DNA of 64,000 nucleotides from Pontivivens nitratireducens (GCF_014235845.1 NZ_JACJUQ010000001.1:186001-250000), one strand, 5' to 3'; numbered from the stretch's first letter, positions 7,560 through 16,387 are shown. The notes: generated by a model from the sequence alone, not told the origin. Made by a program: numbers and translations.

Positions 7560-8468
7560 TCATGCGGTCAGCCATGCAAGCGTAAACAGGGTGATTCCAG
7601 TCGAAATCAGGATCGCCCGGGCGATCGTATCCGTTTTGATCCCGTATTGCAGCGCGATGACGAAGGGCATGGCCCCGCAGGGCCCCGCAGCGACCAGCAG
7701 GGCAATTTCGGCCTTGTCCACATCCACTTCGGTCATGGCGAACATGCCGATCAGCAGGATCGGATGCGCCAACGTCTTGATCGCCACGACGGACCATGTA
7801 GCACCGCCGGGGCGGCGGAAATCGGTGCCCGCCACAATGATTCCCAACGCGAACAGGGCGCTTGGCGGCGCGGCGCGGCCGACAAACTCGGCGAAGGTAA
7901 ATACGCCCTGCGGGGTGAGCGGTTCGAGCGCGTAGGTGCCCAGCCCGGCAACGATGGCGAGCAAGGCCGGATTGCCTATTGTCATCCTCGCCACCTTGCC
8001 CGGTGCAGCGTTGCCTGCCTTCATGATGTCGAGGATCAGGATCGTGCCGCAGAACAACAATGCGATGTCCACGATGATGATGCCCGCGATGTTGGCGGCG
8101 GCTTCCTCGCCATAGATCCGCTCTGCGATTGGCAGGATGTAGAAGAGGTGATTGACCAGGGCGCAGGTCATGCCCAGCAGCAACGCTTCGGGCCGGGTCC
8201 GTCCGAAATAACGCCGCACCACCCAGTAGCCGAGGGCATAGACCGCGATTTCGGATACCAGATACAAACCTAGGGCACGGTAGTCGAACGCCGCGAACGG
8301 AGCGCGGGCGACCACGAAATACACCAGCGCGGGTTGCGCCACGTAGTAAGTGAACCGGTTGAGGTTGCGGGCAAAGTCCACATCGAACCATCCGCGCCAA
8401 CCGGCCAAAACGCCGAGGGCCAGAATGGCGAAAACCGGCAGGATGGGATCGGAGAAGGTGGAAAGCAT
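7560..8468 (-). CDS. AEC family transporter (auxin efflux carrier fold)
   Basis: A 302-residue membrane protein with about ten hydrophobic segments and the AEC/Mem_trans pattern. It starts MLSTFSDPILPVFAILALGVL and contains a central membrane pair and a C-terminal VIALQYG..TIARAILIST segment typical of bacterial members. Such carriers move small carboxylates such as malate or malonate out of or into the cell. The substrate cannot be told here. The gene is on the minus strand with 78 bases between it and the 58-aa gene, and it follows csbD. Confidence 0.88.
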   Translation of the reverse strand: MLSTFSDPILPVFAILALGVLAGWRGWFDVDFARNLNRFTYYVAQPALVYFVVARAPFAAFDYRALGLYLVSEIAVYALGYWVVRRYFGRTRPEALLLGMTCALVNHLFYILPIAERIYGEEAAANIAGIIIVDIALLFCGTILILDIMKAGNAAPGKVARMTIGNPALLAIVAGLGTYALEPLTPQGVFTFAEFVGRAAPPSALFALGIIVAGTDFRRPGGATWSVVAIKTLAHPILLIGMFAMTEVDVDKAEIALLVAAGPCGAMPFVIALQYGIKTDTIARAILISTGITLFTLAWLTA

Positions 8469-8528
8469 TACAGGTCCGTATGTTACCCGATCATATGGGC
8501 GGAACCGGGCCGCGACTGCAATGCAGAA

Positions 8529-8554
8529 CGCCGCCCCGCGTGAACGGGACGGCG
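8529..8554 (-). terminator. Possible terminator after csbD
   Basis: CGCCGTCCCG and CGGGGCGGCG (minus strand, with one G-U pair) form a 10-bp stem with a 6-base loop, 28 bases after the csbD stop and before the AEC gene. The following bases TTCTGCA are a poor T tract, so termination may be weak. Confidence 0.5.
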
Positions 8555-8581
8555 TATCATATCAGGTCGATCAAGGGCCGA

Positions 8582-8779
8582 TCAGAGCGAGTTGACCCAT
8601 TCGTCAACATCGCGCTTGGCTTCTTCCTTGGTCTTTCCGTAACGCTCCTGAATCTTGCCTTCGAGAACCTCGCGGTTGCCCTCTGCCTGATCCAGATCGT
8701 CGTCGGTCAGCTCGCCCCACTTCGCCTTGGCGTTGCCTTTGAGTTGTTTCCAGTTGCCTTTGAAAATATCGTTGTTCAT
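8582..8779 (-). CDS. csbD: CsbD family stress protein
   Basis: A 65-residue hydrophilic protein with the CsbD/YjbJ pattern (FKGNWKQLKGNAKAKWGELTDDDL), a helical stress protein of unknown biochemical role. The ribosome site is GGGAGA, 7 bases before the ATG. Members of this family are usually among the most strongly induced genes of the general stress response. An EcfG-type promoter (GGAAC-16 bases-CGTT) lies 54-78 bases before the start, which fits. Length is normal for the family. Confidence 0.93.
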   Translation of the reverse strand: MNNDIFKGNWKQLKGNAKAKWGELTDDDLDQAEGNREVLEGKIQERYGKTKEEAKRDVDEWVNSL

Positions 8780-8832
8780 CTGAAATCTCCCAAAATACTT
8801 AAACTCACAACGGCTTGAACCGTCATCATATC

Positions 8833-8857
8833 AACGTGCACCGGGCGTGAGCGTTCC
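8833..8857 (-). promoter_or_regulatory. EcfG-type general stress promoter for csbD
   Basis: Reading the minus strand, GGAAC (8857-8853) and CGTT (8836-8833) are separated by exactly 16 bases. This matches the consensus GGAAC-N16/17-CGTT of the alphaproteobacterial general stress sigma factor EcfG. The distance to the csbD ATG (about 50 bases) is suitable. Confidence 0.75.
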
Positions 8858-8924
8858 AAGGTTCCGGATCAGTTTTTCGTCTGGCTGGCACCGACTGTCC
8901 TCAGAACCAGACGGCGTGGCAGGC

Positions 8925-9773
8925 CTATCGGCCCTCGCGCCGGGCCATGAAGGCCAGCCGTTCGAACAACTGCACGTCCTGCTCGTTCTTGAGCAAGGCG
9001 CCGTGCAACTTGGGCAAAGCATCCTTACCGTCACGCTTCAGGTCGGCAGGGTCCAAATCCTCAACCAGCAACAGCTTCAGCCAGTCCAGCGCTTCGGAGG
9101 TGGAGGGCTTCTTCTTCAGCCCTGGCGTCTCGCGAATGTCATAGAACTGCGTCAGCGCCTCACGCATCAGGGTTTTCTTGATGCCGGGGAAGTGCACATC
9201 GACGATGCGCGCCATGACGTCGGCATCGGGGAACTGGATGTAGTGGAAGAAACAGCGGCGCAGGAACGCGTCGGGCAGTTCCTTTTCGTTGTTGGACGTG
9301 ATGATGACAATGGGACGATGTTTGGCCCGGATCGTCTGTCCCGTTTCGTAGACGTGGAATTCCATCCGGTCGAGTTCCTGCAACAGGTCGTTGGGAAATT
9401 CGATGTCGGCCTTGTCGATCTCGTCGATCAGCAGAACGACACGCTCCTCCGCCTCGAAGGCCTGCCACAGCATCCCCTTGCGGATGTAGTTCGCGACGTC
9501 CTGTACGCGGGAATCGCCCAGCTGGCTGTCACGCAGACGGGACACAGCATCGTATTCGTACAGGCCCTGCTGTGCCTTTGTCGTGGATTTCACCGTCCAC
9601 TCGAGGATCGGCAGCTCCAGCGCCCCGGCGATCTGACGCGCCAGTTCCGTCTTGCCGGTGCCCGGCTCACCCTTGACCAGCAGCGGGCGCTGCAATGCGA
9701 TGGCTGCATTCACCGCGACCGTCAGATCGCCTGTGGCAACGTAGTCTTTCGTACCTTCGAATTTCACTTCCAT
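8925..9773 (-). CDS. MoxR family AAA ATPase
   Basis: A 282-residue AAA+ ATPase. Walker A GEPGTGKT is at residues 35-42, Walker B VVLLIDEID at about 112-120, and the sensor-1 region is TSNNEKELPDAFLRRC. The start at 9773 (MEVKFEGTKDYVATGD) is preferred because the family begins there; an in-frame ATG at 9839 would add 22 residues with no family match. MoxR proteins act as chaperones together with VWA proteins; the CoxE-like gene at 6120-7304 is the likely partner. The two are usually adjacent, but here csbD, an AEC carrier and a small membrane protein lie between them. It is divergent from dksA. Confidence 0.92.
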   Translation of the reverse strand: MEVKFEGTKDYVATGDLTVAVNAAIALQRPLLVKGEPGTGKTELARQIAGALELPILEWTVKSTTKAQQGLYEYDAVSRLRDSQLGDSRVQDVANYIRKGMLWQAFEAEERVVLLIDEIDKADIEFPNDLLQELDRMEFHVYETGQTIRAKHRPIVIITSNNEKELPDAFLRRCFFHYIQFPDADVMARIVDVHFPGIKKTLMREALTQFYDIRETPGLKKKPSTSEALDWLKLLLVEDLDPADLKRDGKDALPKLHGALLKNEQDVQLFERLAFMARREGR

Positions 9774-9891
9774 ACCCTTTCGTGCGTGTCCCGTACCTCC
9801 GTGAGAGGGAACGAAACCTGTCCAATTCGCGCGTGACATCGGCGGATTTACGCTTTATGCCCCGGACCTATAGAGGGATAGGGCGCATGTA

Positions 9892-9911
9892 CATTGCCCT
9901 GCAAGGCAATG
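9892..9911. promoter_or_regulatory. Inverted repeat in the moxR/dksA divergent region
   Basis: CATTGCC (9892-9898) and GGCAATG (9905-9911) are perfect 7-bp arms with a 6-base spacer, located 36-55 bases before the dksA start. The site could be an operator or the 5' end hairpin of the dksA mRNA. No known regulator motif was recognised. Confidence 0.4.
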
Positions 9912-9946
9912 ATCGTTCGCTTCGTTGAAAACGTAAGGTGATAACG

Positions 9947-10372
9947 ATGAAAGCTGAAACGGTTCTGGATTCGGATTACAAACCGGCCGAGGACGAACCC
10001 TTCATGAACGACCGGCAGGTCGAGTATTTCCGCCGCAAGCTGCTCGAGTGGAAATCTCAGTTGTTGTCCGACAGCAAGGACACCGTGACCGGAATGCAGG
10101 AAGGTACCCGAAACATTCCCGACGTGTCGGACCGCGCGAGCGAGGAAACCGATCGCGCGCTGGAATTGCGCACCCGTGATCGCCAACGCAAGCTGGTCTC
10201 CAAGATCGACTCGGCCCTGCGCCGAATCGAGGATGGCTCCTACGGCTATTGCGACGTGACCGGAGAGCCGATCAGCCTGAAACGGCTGGACGCGCGCCCC
10301 ATCGCCACGATGAGCCTGGAGGCGCAGGAGCGTCACGAGCGTAAGGAAAAGGTCTATCGTGACGATCGCTGA
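9947..10372 (+). CDS. dksA: RNA polymerase-binding transcription factor DksA
   Basis: A 141-residue DksA. The ATG at 9947 has AAGG 8 bases upstream; a GTG at 9938 in frame is less likely. The coiled-coil tip region is present (DVSDRASEETDRALELRT), and DksA needs this acidic tip to act in the RNA polymerase secondary channel with ppGpp. The C-terminal zinc finger region reads YGYCDVTGEPISLKRL and then ARPIATMSLEAQERHE, with only one of the four cysteines of E. coli DksA. This Cys-poor form is common in alphaproteobacteria and does not mean loss of function. A clear terminator follows. Single-gene unit. Confidence 0.93.
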   Translation: MKAETVLDSDYKPAEDEPFMNDRQVEYFRRKLLEWKSQLLSDSKDTVTGMQEGTRNIPDVSDRASEETDRALELRTRDRQRKLVSKIDSALRRIEDGSYGYCDVTGEPISLKRLDARPIATMSLEAQERHERKEKVYRDDR

Positions 10373-10400
10373 GAGGCATCGCGACGGATGATCGACGGGG

Positions 10401-10426
10401 GGCGGTCCGCACAGGGCCGCCTTTTT
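10401..10426 (+). terminator. Intrinsic terminator of dksA
   Basis: The stem is GGCGGTCC (10401-10408) and GGGCCGCC (10414-10421), with loop GCACA and one G-U pair, then TTTTT. It is a strong terminator between dksA and the monooxygenase gene. Confidence 0.85.
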
Positions 10427-10473
10427 GCGTTCGGATCGCACCGGATATGGCTGGTGCGGGAAGGGGAACTGAC

Positions 10474-11625
10474 ATGCAGATCGCAATCGTCGGAGCGGGT
10501 ATCGCAGGGCTGGCTACCGCCGTGGCATGCGCCCGGCGGGGCGTGCAGGTCACGGTATTCGAGCGGGCGCCCGAACTGGGCGAGGTCGGTGCCGGCATCC
10601 AGATCGGCGCGAATGGCATGGCCGTGCTGACCGCTCTCGGTCTGGCGGATGCCGTGCGGCGCGCCGGGGTCAGCCCCTCCGCCGTGCAGATGCGCAGCGC
10701 GGATGCGACACCCCTGATGCAGATCGCAATGGGCGCTGACGCGGCGCGGCGCTGGGGCCACGTGCCGGTCAATCTGCACCGCGCGGATCTGATTACGCTT
10801 CTGGCCGATGCCGCCCGCGCGGCCAATGTGCAGCTGGTAACGGGTGTTGATGTCGGCGGTGCGCAGGCCACGGATGGCGTGCTGCATTTCGGCGGGCGAA
10901 CGGAACGCTTCGACCTGATCGTCGGCGCGGACGGGGTTCGATCCAGTTTGCGAGCGCAGATAGCCGGGGTCAGCGAACCGCGCTATACCGGCCACGCGGC
11001 CTGGCGGGCGCTGATCCCGCATCAGGGCACCGGCACAGTGACAAACCTGACCGTGGGCCGAGACCGGCATTTGGTGACCTATCCGATCCGGGGCGGCAGA
11101 ATGCTCAACGTCGTGGCGGTGGTGAAACGGCGCGAGTGGACCGGGGAGGGCTGGGCGCAGGAGGACGACCCCGACAATTTGCGCGCAGCCTTCGCCAACT
11201 GGAACGACATGGCCGATGCGGTGCTGGCGCAGGTGCGCGAAACCTATCTGTGGGGATTGTTCGACCACGCCCCGTTGCAGAACTGGTCACGGGGCAAGCT
11301 GGTGCTGGTCGGCGATGCCTGCCATCCGATGCTGCCGTTTCTGGCGCAGGGCGCCACGCAGGGCCTGGAAGATGCCTGGGTGCTGGCTGAGACGCTGGCC
11401 GCGGGCGCGCCCGTATCCGCCTACGAGGCTGAGCGCAAACCGCGTGCGACACGGGTACAACGGGCGGCGCGCGCGCAGGGGCGGCTCGACCATGTGGGCT
11501 TTCCATGGCGGCCCTTCGTGCATCTGGGAATGCGGGGTGTGGGCGCGGTCGCGCCGGACTTCGCGGCGCGGCGCTTCGACTGGCTCTATGCGCATGACGT
11601 GACGCGGACGGCGATCCCGAACTGA
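10474..11625 (+). CDS. FAD-dependent monooxygenase (salicylate hydroxylase-like)
   Basis: A 383-residue group A flavoprotein hydroxylase. The dinucleotide motif GAGIAGLATAVACARRG is at the N-terminus, the DG motif IVGADGVRSSLR is at about residue 150, and the second FAD motif LVGDACHPMLPF is at about 278. The ATG at 10474 has AAGGGGAA upstream; a longer start at 10447 is unlikely. Relatives hydroxylate salicylate or 6-hydroxynicotinate with NAD(P)H. The substrate cannot be told, as no catabolic genes are near. It stands alone between dksA and xthA. Confidence 0.88.
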   Translation: MQIAIVGAGIAGLATAVACARRGVQVTVFERAPELGEVGAGIQIGANGMAVLTALGLADAVRRAGVSPSAVQMRSADATPLMQIAMGADAARRWGHVPVNLHRADLITLLADAARAANVQLVTGVDVGGAQATDGVLHFGGRTERFDLIVGADGVRSSLRAQIAGVSEPRYTGHAAWRALIPHQGTGTVTNLTVGRDRHLVTYPIRGGRMLNVVAVVKRREWTGEGWAQEDDPDNLRAAFANWNDMADAVLAQVRETYLWGLFDHAPLQNWSRGKLVLVGDACHPMLPFLAQGATQGLEDAWVLAETLAAGAPVSAYEAERKPRATRVQRAARAQGRLDHVGFPWRPFVHLGMRGVGAVAPDFAARRFDWLYAHDVTRTAIPN

Positions 11626-11635
11626 GCTACCGGTA

Positions 11636-11657
11636 CCGGTTTGTGGAACCGGCTTTC
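11636..11657. terminator. Weak hairpin between convergent genes
   Basis: CCGGTT (11636-11641) and AACCGG (11647-11652) form a 6-bp stem with a 5-base loop, followed by CTTTC on the plus strand. It sits 10 bases after the monooxygenase stop and before the convergent xthA end. It may be a weak terminator. Confidence 0.4.
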
Positions 11658-11690
11658 ACTTTCCCCAAATATCCCCGCCGGAGGCATCAG

Positions 11691-12461
11691 TCAGAAATCC
11701 AGCGTGACCTTGATCGGCACGTGATCCGAAGGTTTCTCCCGGTCGCGCACATGGGCGTCGATCTCACATGATTGCAGACGGTCGGCGCATTGTGGGCTGA
11801 GCAGGAAATGGTCGATGCGAATGCCGTCGTTCCTTTGTCGTGCGCCGGCCTGATAATCCCAGAACGTGTAGGTCTGGGCCGCGCGGGTCTTGGCGCGCAA
11901 GGCGTCGGTCAGGCCGAGGTTCAGCAGGCGGCGATAGGCGTCGCGTGTTTGCGGCAGGAACAGCGCGTCGTCGCGCCATGCGTCCGGGCGGGCGGCGTCC
12001 TCGGCCTGCGGGATCACGTTGTAATCGCCTGCCATCAGGAAAGGTTCCTCGGTGGCGAGCAGGTCACGGGCGCGGGATTCAAGCCGGGCCATCCAGGCCA
12101 GCTTGTAATCGTATTTCGGCCCCGGCGCCGGGTTGCCGTTGGGCAGGTACAGCCCGCAGATGCGCAGGCCGTTCACCGTCGCCTCGATATAGCGGGCCTG
12201 TTCGTCCGCCTCATCGCCGGGCAGGCCGCGCATCACGTCCTCCATCGGGGATTTCGACAGGATGGCTACGCCGTTGAAGCCCTTTTGCCCGTGGGTTTCG
12301 AGGTTGTAGCCCAGATCCTCGATCGGTTCGCGGGGGAAGCCCTCATCCACCGACTTGACCTCTTGCAGGACGACGACGTCGGGTTTTGCTTCCTCCAGCC
12401 ATTGCAGCAGGGCGGGCAGACGTGCCTTTACGCCGTTGATGTTGAAGCTTGCGACGATCAT
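11691..12461 (-). CDS. xthA: Exodeoxyribonuclease III
   Basis: A 256-residue endonuclease/exonuclease/phosphatase family enzyme. Motifs in order are NINGVKARL at the start, VVVLQEVKS (catalytic Glu), YLPNGNP, MAGDYNVIP and, near the end, RIDHFLLSP and PSDHVPI (catalytic His). The start at 12461 is set by GGAGG 9 bases upstream; the reading frame stays open further but without family match. The enzyme cuts abasic sites in base excision repair. Single gene, convergent with the monooxygenase; the STAS gene lies 64 bases upstream on the same strand. Confidence 0.95.
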   Translation of the reverse strand: MIVASFNINGVKARLPALLQWLEEAKPDVVVLQEVKSVDEGFPREPIEDLGYNLETHGQKGFNGVAILSKSPMEDVMRGLPGDEADEQARYIEATVNGLRICGLYLPNGNPAPGPKYDYKLAWMARLESRARDLLATEEPFLMAGDYNVIPQAEDAARPDAWRDDALFLPQTRDAYRRLLNLGLTDALRAKTRAAQTYTFWDYQAGARQRNDGIRIDHFLLSPQCADRLQSCEIDAHVRDREKPSDHVPIKVTLDF

Positions 12462-12525
12462 GGTCCGGCCCTCCGCTGAATGGGGTTCAGCTTTAAGACG
12501 CGGGGCGACGGTAGGGAAGGGGGGA

Positions 12526-12906
12526 TCAGACCAGATTGTCGGTCCCGCTGAGCCAGGCGCGGGCACGGTCATGTTCGTGCGACTGATAGATGCGGATGTC
12601 GAGAGCGGGGAATCGGTCCGCCGCACCCTTTGCCGCCTCGGCGATCCAGGCCTGATTTGTGACGACGGCCGCCTTGTCGATCTTGCCCAGCAGGTCTTCC
12701 ACCTTGGGAAGGCGGTCAATCTCGGCGCGGATGGCGTCCGCGCCCGGCAGAGTGACGTCGGTCATGTCCGCCAGGCAGGTGACGTGTTGCAGCGGTTCGG
12801 CGAGCGCGATCAGCCGGTCGAGCGCGGCTTTCATCGCCTGCATCTCGACCCGACCGGAGGCCGTGATCTCAATGCGGTTGGACGCCTTCAGTTCCACGTT
12901 CAGCAT
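12526..12906 (-). CDS. STAS/SEC14-like domain protein (SpoIIAA-like)
   Basis: A 126-residue protein of the SpoIIAA-like (DUF3478) type. It starts at 12906 (MLNVELKASNRIEI) with AAGGGA 8 bases upstream. It contains a beta strand, then helix RVEMQAMKAALDRLIALA and the segment VTCLADMTDVTLPGADAIR typical of the fold. Members bind lipids or act in stress by unknown means. It starts 11 bases after the stop of erpA and is likely co-transcribed, but no functional link is known. Confidence 0.8.
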   Translation of the reverse strand: MLNVELKASNRIEITASGRVEMQAMKAALDRLIALAEPLQHVTCLADMTDVTLPGADAIRAEIDRLPKVEDLLGKIDKAAVVTNQAWIAEAAKGAADRFPALDIRIYQSHEHDRARAWLSGTDNLV

Positions 12907-12917
12907 GACAGGTTCCC

Positions 12918-13256
12918 TTACATCGAGAAAGACGTGCCGCAGCCGCAACTGGACGTGGCATTCGGGTTCTCGATCACGAAACGTGCGCCGATCAGCTCCT
13001 GCGTGTAGTCGATCACCGCATTGGTCAGGAACGGCAGCGAGACGCTGTCCACGAAAACGCGCTGGCCGTCCTTTTCCAGCACCAGATCATCATCGGCGGG
13101 TTTGTCCTCCAGCTTGATCTCGTACTGGAAGCCGGAACATCCGCCCCCCTCGACCGCGACGCGCAGCGCCTGCGGGGCGTCCGTGGCCTCATTGATCTCG
13201 GCCAGACGCGCAAAGGCGCGGTCCGAGACTTTCGGTGGCAAGGTCAGGTCCATCAT
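12918..13256 (-). CDS. erpA: Iron-sulfur cluster insertion protein (ErpA/IscA, HesB family)
   Basis: A 112-residue A-type iron-sulfur carrier. The three conserved cysteines are visible: one in EGGGCSGFQYE and two in SSCGCGTSFSM at the C-terminus. It receives clusters from the SUF or ISC scaffold and passes them to apo-proteins. The start is ATGATG at 13256/13253 with AAGGGA upstream; either gives a normal length. The much longer open frame upstream overlaps dgt and is a shadow. The choice of ErpA over IscA/SufA rests on general similarity only. The gene is divergent from dgt with 75 bases between the starts. Confidence 0.88.
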   Translation of the reverse strand: MMDLTLPPKVSDRAFARLAEINEATDAPQALRVAVEGGGCSGFQYEIKLEDKPADDDLVLEKDGQRVFVDSVSLPFLTNAVIDYTQELIGARFVIENPNATSSCGCGTSFSM

Positions 13257-13331
13257 TGCGTCCCTTCGGCTCTCATGCGATTCCCTTATCGAAATAGGCG
13301 CGGATATGCCGCCTCGCAAGGGAGAGGGATC

Positions 13332-14498
13332 ATGTTGGCCCCCTATGCCACCATCGAACGCGAAAGCCGCGGTCGCCTGCACGCCGAGGACGGCAGCGCC
13401 CACCGCTCCGCCTTTCAACGGGATCGCGACCGGATCATCCATTGTTCGGCGTTTCGGCGGCTCAAGCACAAGACGCAGGTTTTCGTGGAACATGAGGGTG
13501 ATTATTTCCGCACCCGCCTGACCCATTCCATCGAGGTGGCGCAGGTGGCGCGCACGATTTCTCGCACTTTGGGCCTGAACGAGGATCTGGCCGAGGCGGT
13601 GGCGCTGGCCCACGATCTGGGCCACCCGCCGTTCGGACATACCGGTGAGGATGCTCTGGCGGAGGTGATGGCCCCTTACGGCGGTTTCGATCACAACGCG
13701 CAGGCGCTGAAGATCGTGACCGATCTGGAACAGCACTACGCCGAATGGGACGGGCTGAACCTGACTTGGGAGACTCTCGAAGGCATCGCGAAGCATAACG
13801 GCCCGGTCTCGGTTCAGAAGGACGGGGACGCGCTGCCCTTCGCGCTGGCCGAATATGATGCGCGTCACGATCTGGAACTGGACAGCCACGCCGGGGCGGA
13901 GGCGCAGGTCGCGGCCCTGGCCGACGATATCGCCTATAACAATCACGACCTGCATGACGGATTGCGCGCGGGGCTTTTCACGGCCGAGGATATCATCCGG
14001 CTTCCCATCATTGGCAGGTGCTTTGCGCAGGTGGATCGCCTGTGGCCCGGTCTGGAGGCGGACCGGCGGCGGCACGAGGCGCTGCGCCGGGTGTTCGGGG
14101 TAATGGTCGAGGATGTCTTGCAGGAAAGCCGCCGGTTGTTGAGGGAGGCACAGCCCGGCTCGGCGGCCGAGGTTCGCGCGCTGGGCGCGCCGGTGATCCG
14201 GTTTTCGCCCGCGATGTGGGCCGATCTGAAGGTAATCCGGGCCTTCCTGTTCACCAACATGTATCGTCACTGGACTGTGCGGCGGATGCGACGCAAGGCG
14301 GCGCGGGTTGTGCGTGAGCTGTTTGAGGACTTCATGGCCGATCCGGGAATGCTGCCGCAGGACTGGTCCGTGGCGGCGCTGGAGGCGCGATCCGACACCT
14401 TGCGCGCGCGGACCGTGGCGGATTACATCGCCGGCATGACGGACCGCTTCGCAATCGAGGAGCACCGTGCCCTGCGTGGAGAGATGAAGCGGGGATAG
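13332..14498 (+). CDS. dgt: Deoxyguanosinetriphosphate triphosphohydrolase-like protein
   Basis: A 388-residue HD-domain dNTPase. The HD metal motif is complete: THSIEVAQVAR at about residue 67 and AHDLGHPPFGH at about residue 93, with a later Asp in ALADDIAYNNHDL. The ATG at 13332 has a strong ribosome site (GGAGAGGGA). These enzymes cut dNTPs to deoxynucleoside and triphosphate and help balance the pool. Length is that of the type 2 subfamily of alphaproteobacteria. The gene is followed after 60 bases by argS on the same strand. Confidence 0.93.
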   Translation: MLAPYATIERESRGRLHAEDGSAHRSAFQRDRDRIIHCSAFRRLKHKTQVFVEHEGDYFRTRLTHSIEVAQVARTISRTLGLNEDLAEAVALAHDLGHPPFGHTGEDALAEVMAPYGGFDHNAQALKIVTDLEQHYAEWDGLNLTWETLEGIAKHNGPVSVQKDGDALPFALAEYDARHDLELDSHAGAEAQVAALADDIAYNNHDLHDGLRAGLFTAEDIIRLPIIGRCFAQVDRLWPGLEADRRRHEALRRVFGVMVEDVLQESRRLLREAQPGSAAEVRALGAPVIRFSPAMWADLKVIRAFLFTNMYRHWTVRRMRRKAARVVRELFEDFMADPGMLPQDWSVAALEARSDTLRARTVADYIAGMTDRFAIEEHRALRGEMKRG

Positions 14499-14558
14499 CC
14501 GTTTGCGTTGACCTCCCATATGCCCGTGCTAAACCGCGCAGGTACAAGGAGAGATGCG

Positions 14559-16292
14559 ATGAACCTGTTTGCCGAGATCAAGACGCTGGTGCTGGAAACG
14601 CTTGGGGCGATGGCTGCCGAGGGTGTGCTGCCGGAAGGTCTCGACCTGCGAAACGTCTCGGTCGAGCCGCCGCGCGATCCCTCGCATGGCGACATGGCGA
14701 CCAATGCCGCGATGGTCCTGGCGAAACCGGCGAAGATGAACCCGCGCGCAATCGCGGACGAGTTATCCGCACGGCTGGCAACAGACGACCGCATCGCCTC
14801 GGTCGAGGTGGCGGGACCGGGCTTCCTGAACCTGCGGCTGGCGGCAGGGCAGTGGCAGCGGATCATCCCCTCGGTCATCGCGGCAGGCACCGATTTCGGA
14901 CGCTCGGACATGGGCGGGGGGGAGAAGGTGAACATCGAGTTCGTCTCCGCCAATCCAACGGGGCCGCTGCATGTCGGTCATACACGCGGGGCGGTGTTCG
15001 GCGATGCGCTGGCCAGCCTGCTGGACTTCGCGGGTTACGATGTCACTCGCGAATATTACATCAACGATGGTGGCGGGCAGGTCGATGTGCTGGCCCGCTC
15101 GGTCTACCTGCGGTATCTGGAGGCGCACGGGCAGAAGGTCGCCTTTCCCGATGGGACCTATCCCGGCGATTACCTGATCGCGGTGGGGCAGGCGCTGAAG
15201 GACCGCGTCGGCGACGCCTATGTGGATCAGCCTGAGGACGTCTGGTTGCAGGATGTGCGGCTGTCCTCGACGGATGCGCTGCTCGATCTGATCAAGGCCG
15301 ACCTCGCGGCGCTGGGCGTCACGATGGACCACTGGTTCAGCGAAAAATCTCTCTACGGCACAGGCCGGATCGAGGACGCGCTGAAGGCGCTTGACGACAA
15401 GGGGCTGATCTATCAGGGCACTTTGGAGCCACCCAAGGGCAAGCTGCCCGAGGATTGGGAGGCGCGTGAGCAGACGCTGTTCCGCTCCACCGCGCATGGC
15501 GATGACGTGGACCGTCCGGTCCGTAAATCGGATGGTGCGTGGACCTATTTCGCGCCCGACATCGCCTATCACTACGACAAGATCGAGCGCGGCTATGACC
15601 AGCTGATCGACGTGTTCGGCGCGGATCATGGAGGCTACGTCAAGCGGATGAAGGCCGCAGTCTCCGCCTTGTCCGATGGCAAGGTGCCGCTGGACGTGAA
15701 GCTGTGCCAACTGGTCAAGCTCTACAAGAACGGGGAGCCGTTCAAGATGTCCAAGCGGGCGGGCACCTTCGTCCTGCTGCGCGATGTGGTGAACGAGGTC
15801 GGGCGCGACGTGACCCGCTTCATGATGCTGACGCGCAAGAACGACGCGCCACTGGATTTCGATTTCGACAAGGCCCTGGAACAATCCAAGGACAATCCGG
15901 TATTCTACGTCCAGTATGCCTATGCCCGCGTGAATTCCGTCATGAGCAAGGCGGAGATCGCGACGGATGACGCGACATTGGCTAAGGCGGACCTGTCCAT
16001 CCTGACGCATGAGGCGGAACTGGCGCTGGTCGGAAAGATCGCGGAATGGCCACGCTTGCTGGAAACCGCGGCCCGCACTCATGAACCGCACCGGATCGCG
16101 TTCTACCTTTATGATCTGGCATCCGATTTTCACGCATTGTGGAACCGGGGCAATGACGCACCCGAATTGCGGTTCCTGCAGGATGACGCAGCCGCGACCG
16201 CGCCGCGACTGGCCCTGATCCGGGCCTGTCAGCTTGTGATCGGCGCTGGACTTGGTATCCTCGGCGTTACCCCGATGAACGAGATGCGCTGA
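14559..16292 (+). CDS. argS: Arginyl-tRNA synthetase
   Basis: A 577-residue class I synthetase. The start at 14559 has AAGGAGA upstream. The Arg-specific N-terminal additional domain comes first, then the HIGH-type motif as HVGH (about residue 139) in [14 protein letters not shown], and the KMSKS-type motif KMSKRAGTF at about residue 395. The DALR anticodon-binding domain is C-terminal, ending [10 protein letters not shown]. It charges tRNA-Arg with arginine and needs tRNA for activation. The SPOR protein, nagZ and scpAB follow, an order seen in Rhodobacteraceae. Confidence 0.97.
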   Translation: MNLFAEIKTLVLETLGAMAAEGVLPEGLDLRNVSVEPPRDPSHGDMATNAAMVLAKPAKMNPRAIADELSARLATDDRIASVEVAGPGFLNLRLAAGQWQRIIPSVIAAGTDFGRSDMGGGEKVNIEFVSANPTGPLHVGHTRGAVFGDALASLLDFAGYDVTREYYINDGGGQVDVLARSVYLRYLEAHGQKVAFPDGTYPGDYLIAVGQALKDRVGDAYVDQPEDVWLQDVRLSSTDALLDLIKADLAALGVTMDHWFSEKSLYGTGRIEDALKALDDKGLIYQGTLEPPKGKLPEDWEAREQTLFRSTAHGDDVDRPVRKSDGAWTYFAPDIAYHYDKIERGYDQLIDVFGADHGGYVKRMKAAVSALSDGKVPLDVKLCQLVKLYKNGEPFKMSKRAGTFVLLRDVVNEVGRDVTRFMMLTRKNDAPLDFDFDKALEQSKDNPVFYVQYAYARVNSVMSKAEIATDDATLAKADLSILTHEAELALVGKIAEWPRLLETAARTHEPHRIAFYLYDLASDFHALWNRGNDAPELRFLQDDAAATAPRLALIRACQLVIGAGLGILGVTPMNEMR

Positions 16293-16387
16293 GCGCACGA
16301 AGCAGAGAATTCACGCCCTGTTCGGGGCTGGGTTTAGGGGTTGGAGCAGGGCTGCGCACCAGATAGGGTGTGGGCAGAGGATCGAGT

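Noticed and set aside
6270-8273. 667-residue plus-strand reading frame
   Set aside because: It lies antisense to the VWA, small membrane and AEC genes, has no family match and arises from high GC.
13257-14519. N-terminal extension of the ErpA frame
   Set aside because: It is antisense to dgt; ErpA proteins begin at the MMDL start at 13256.
14763-16298. 511-residue minus-strand reading frame
   Set aside because: It is antisense to argS, rich in His/Arg/Gln as shadows of GC-rich genes are.
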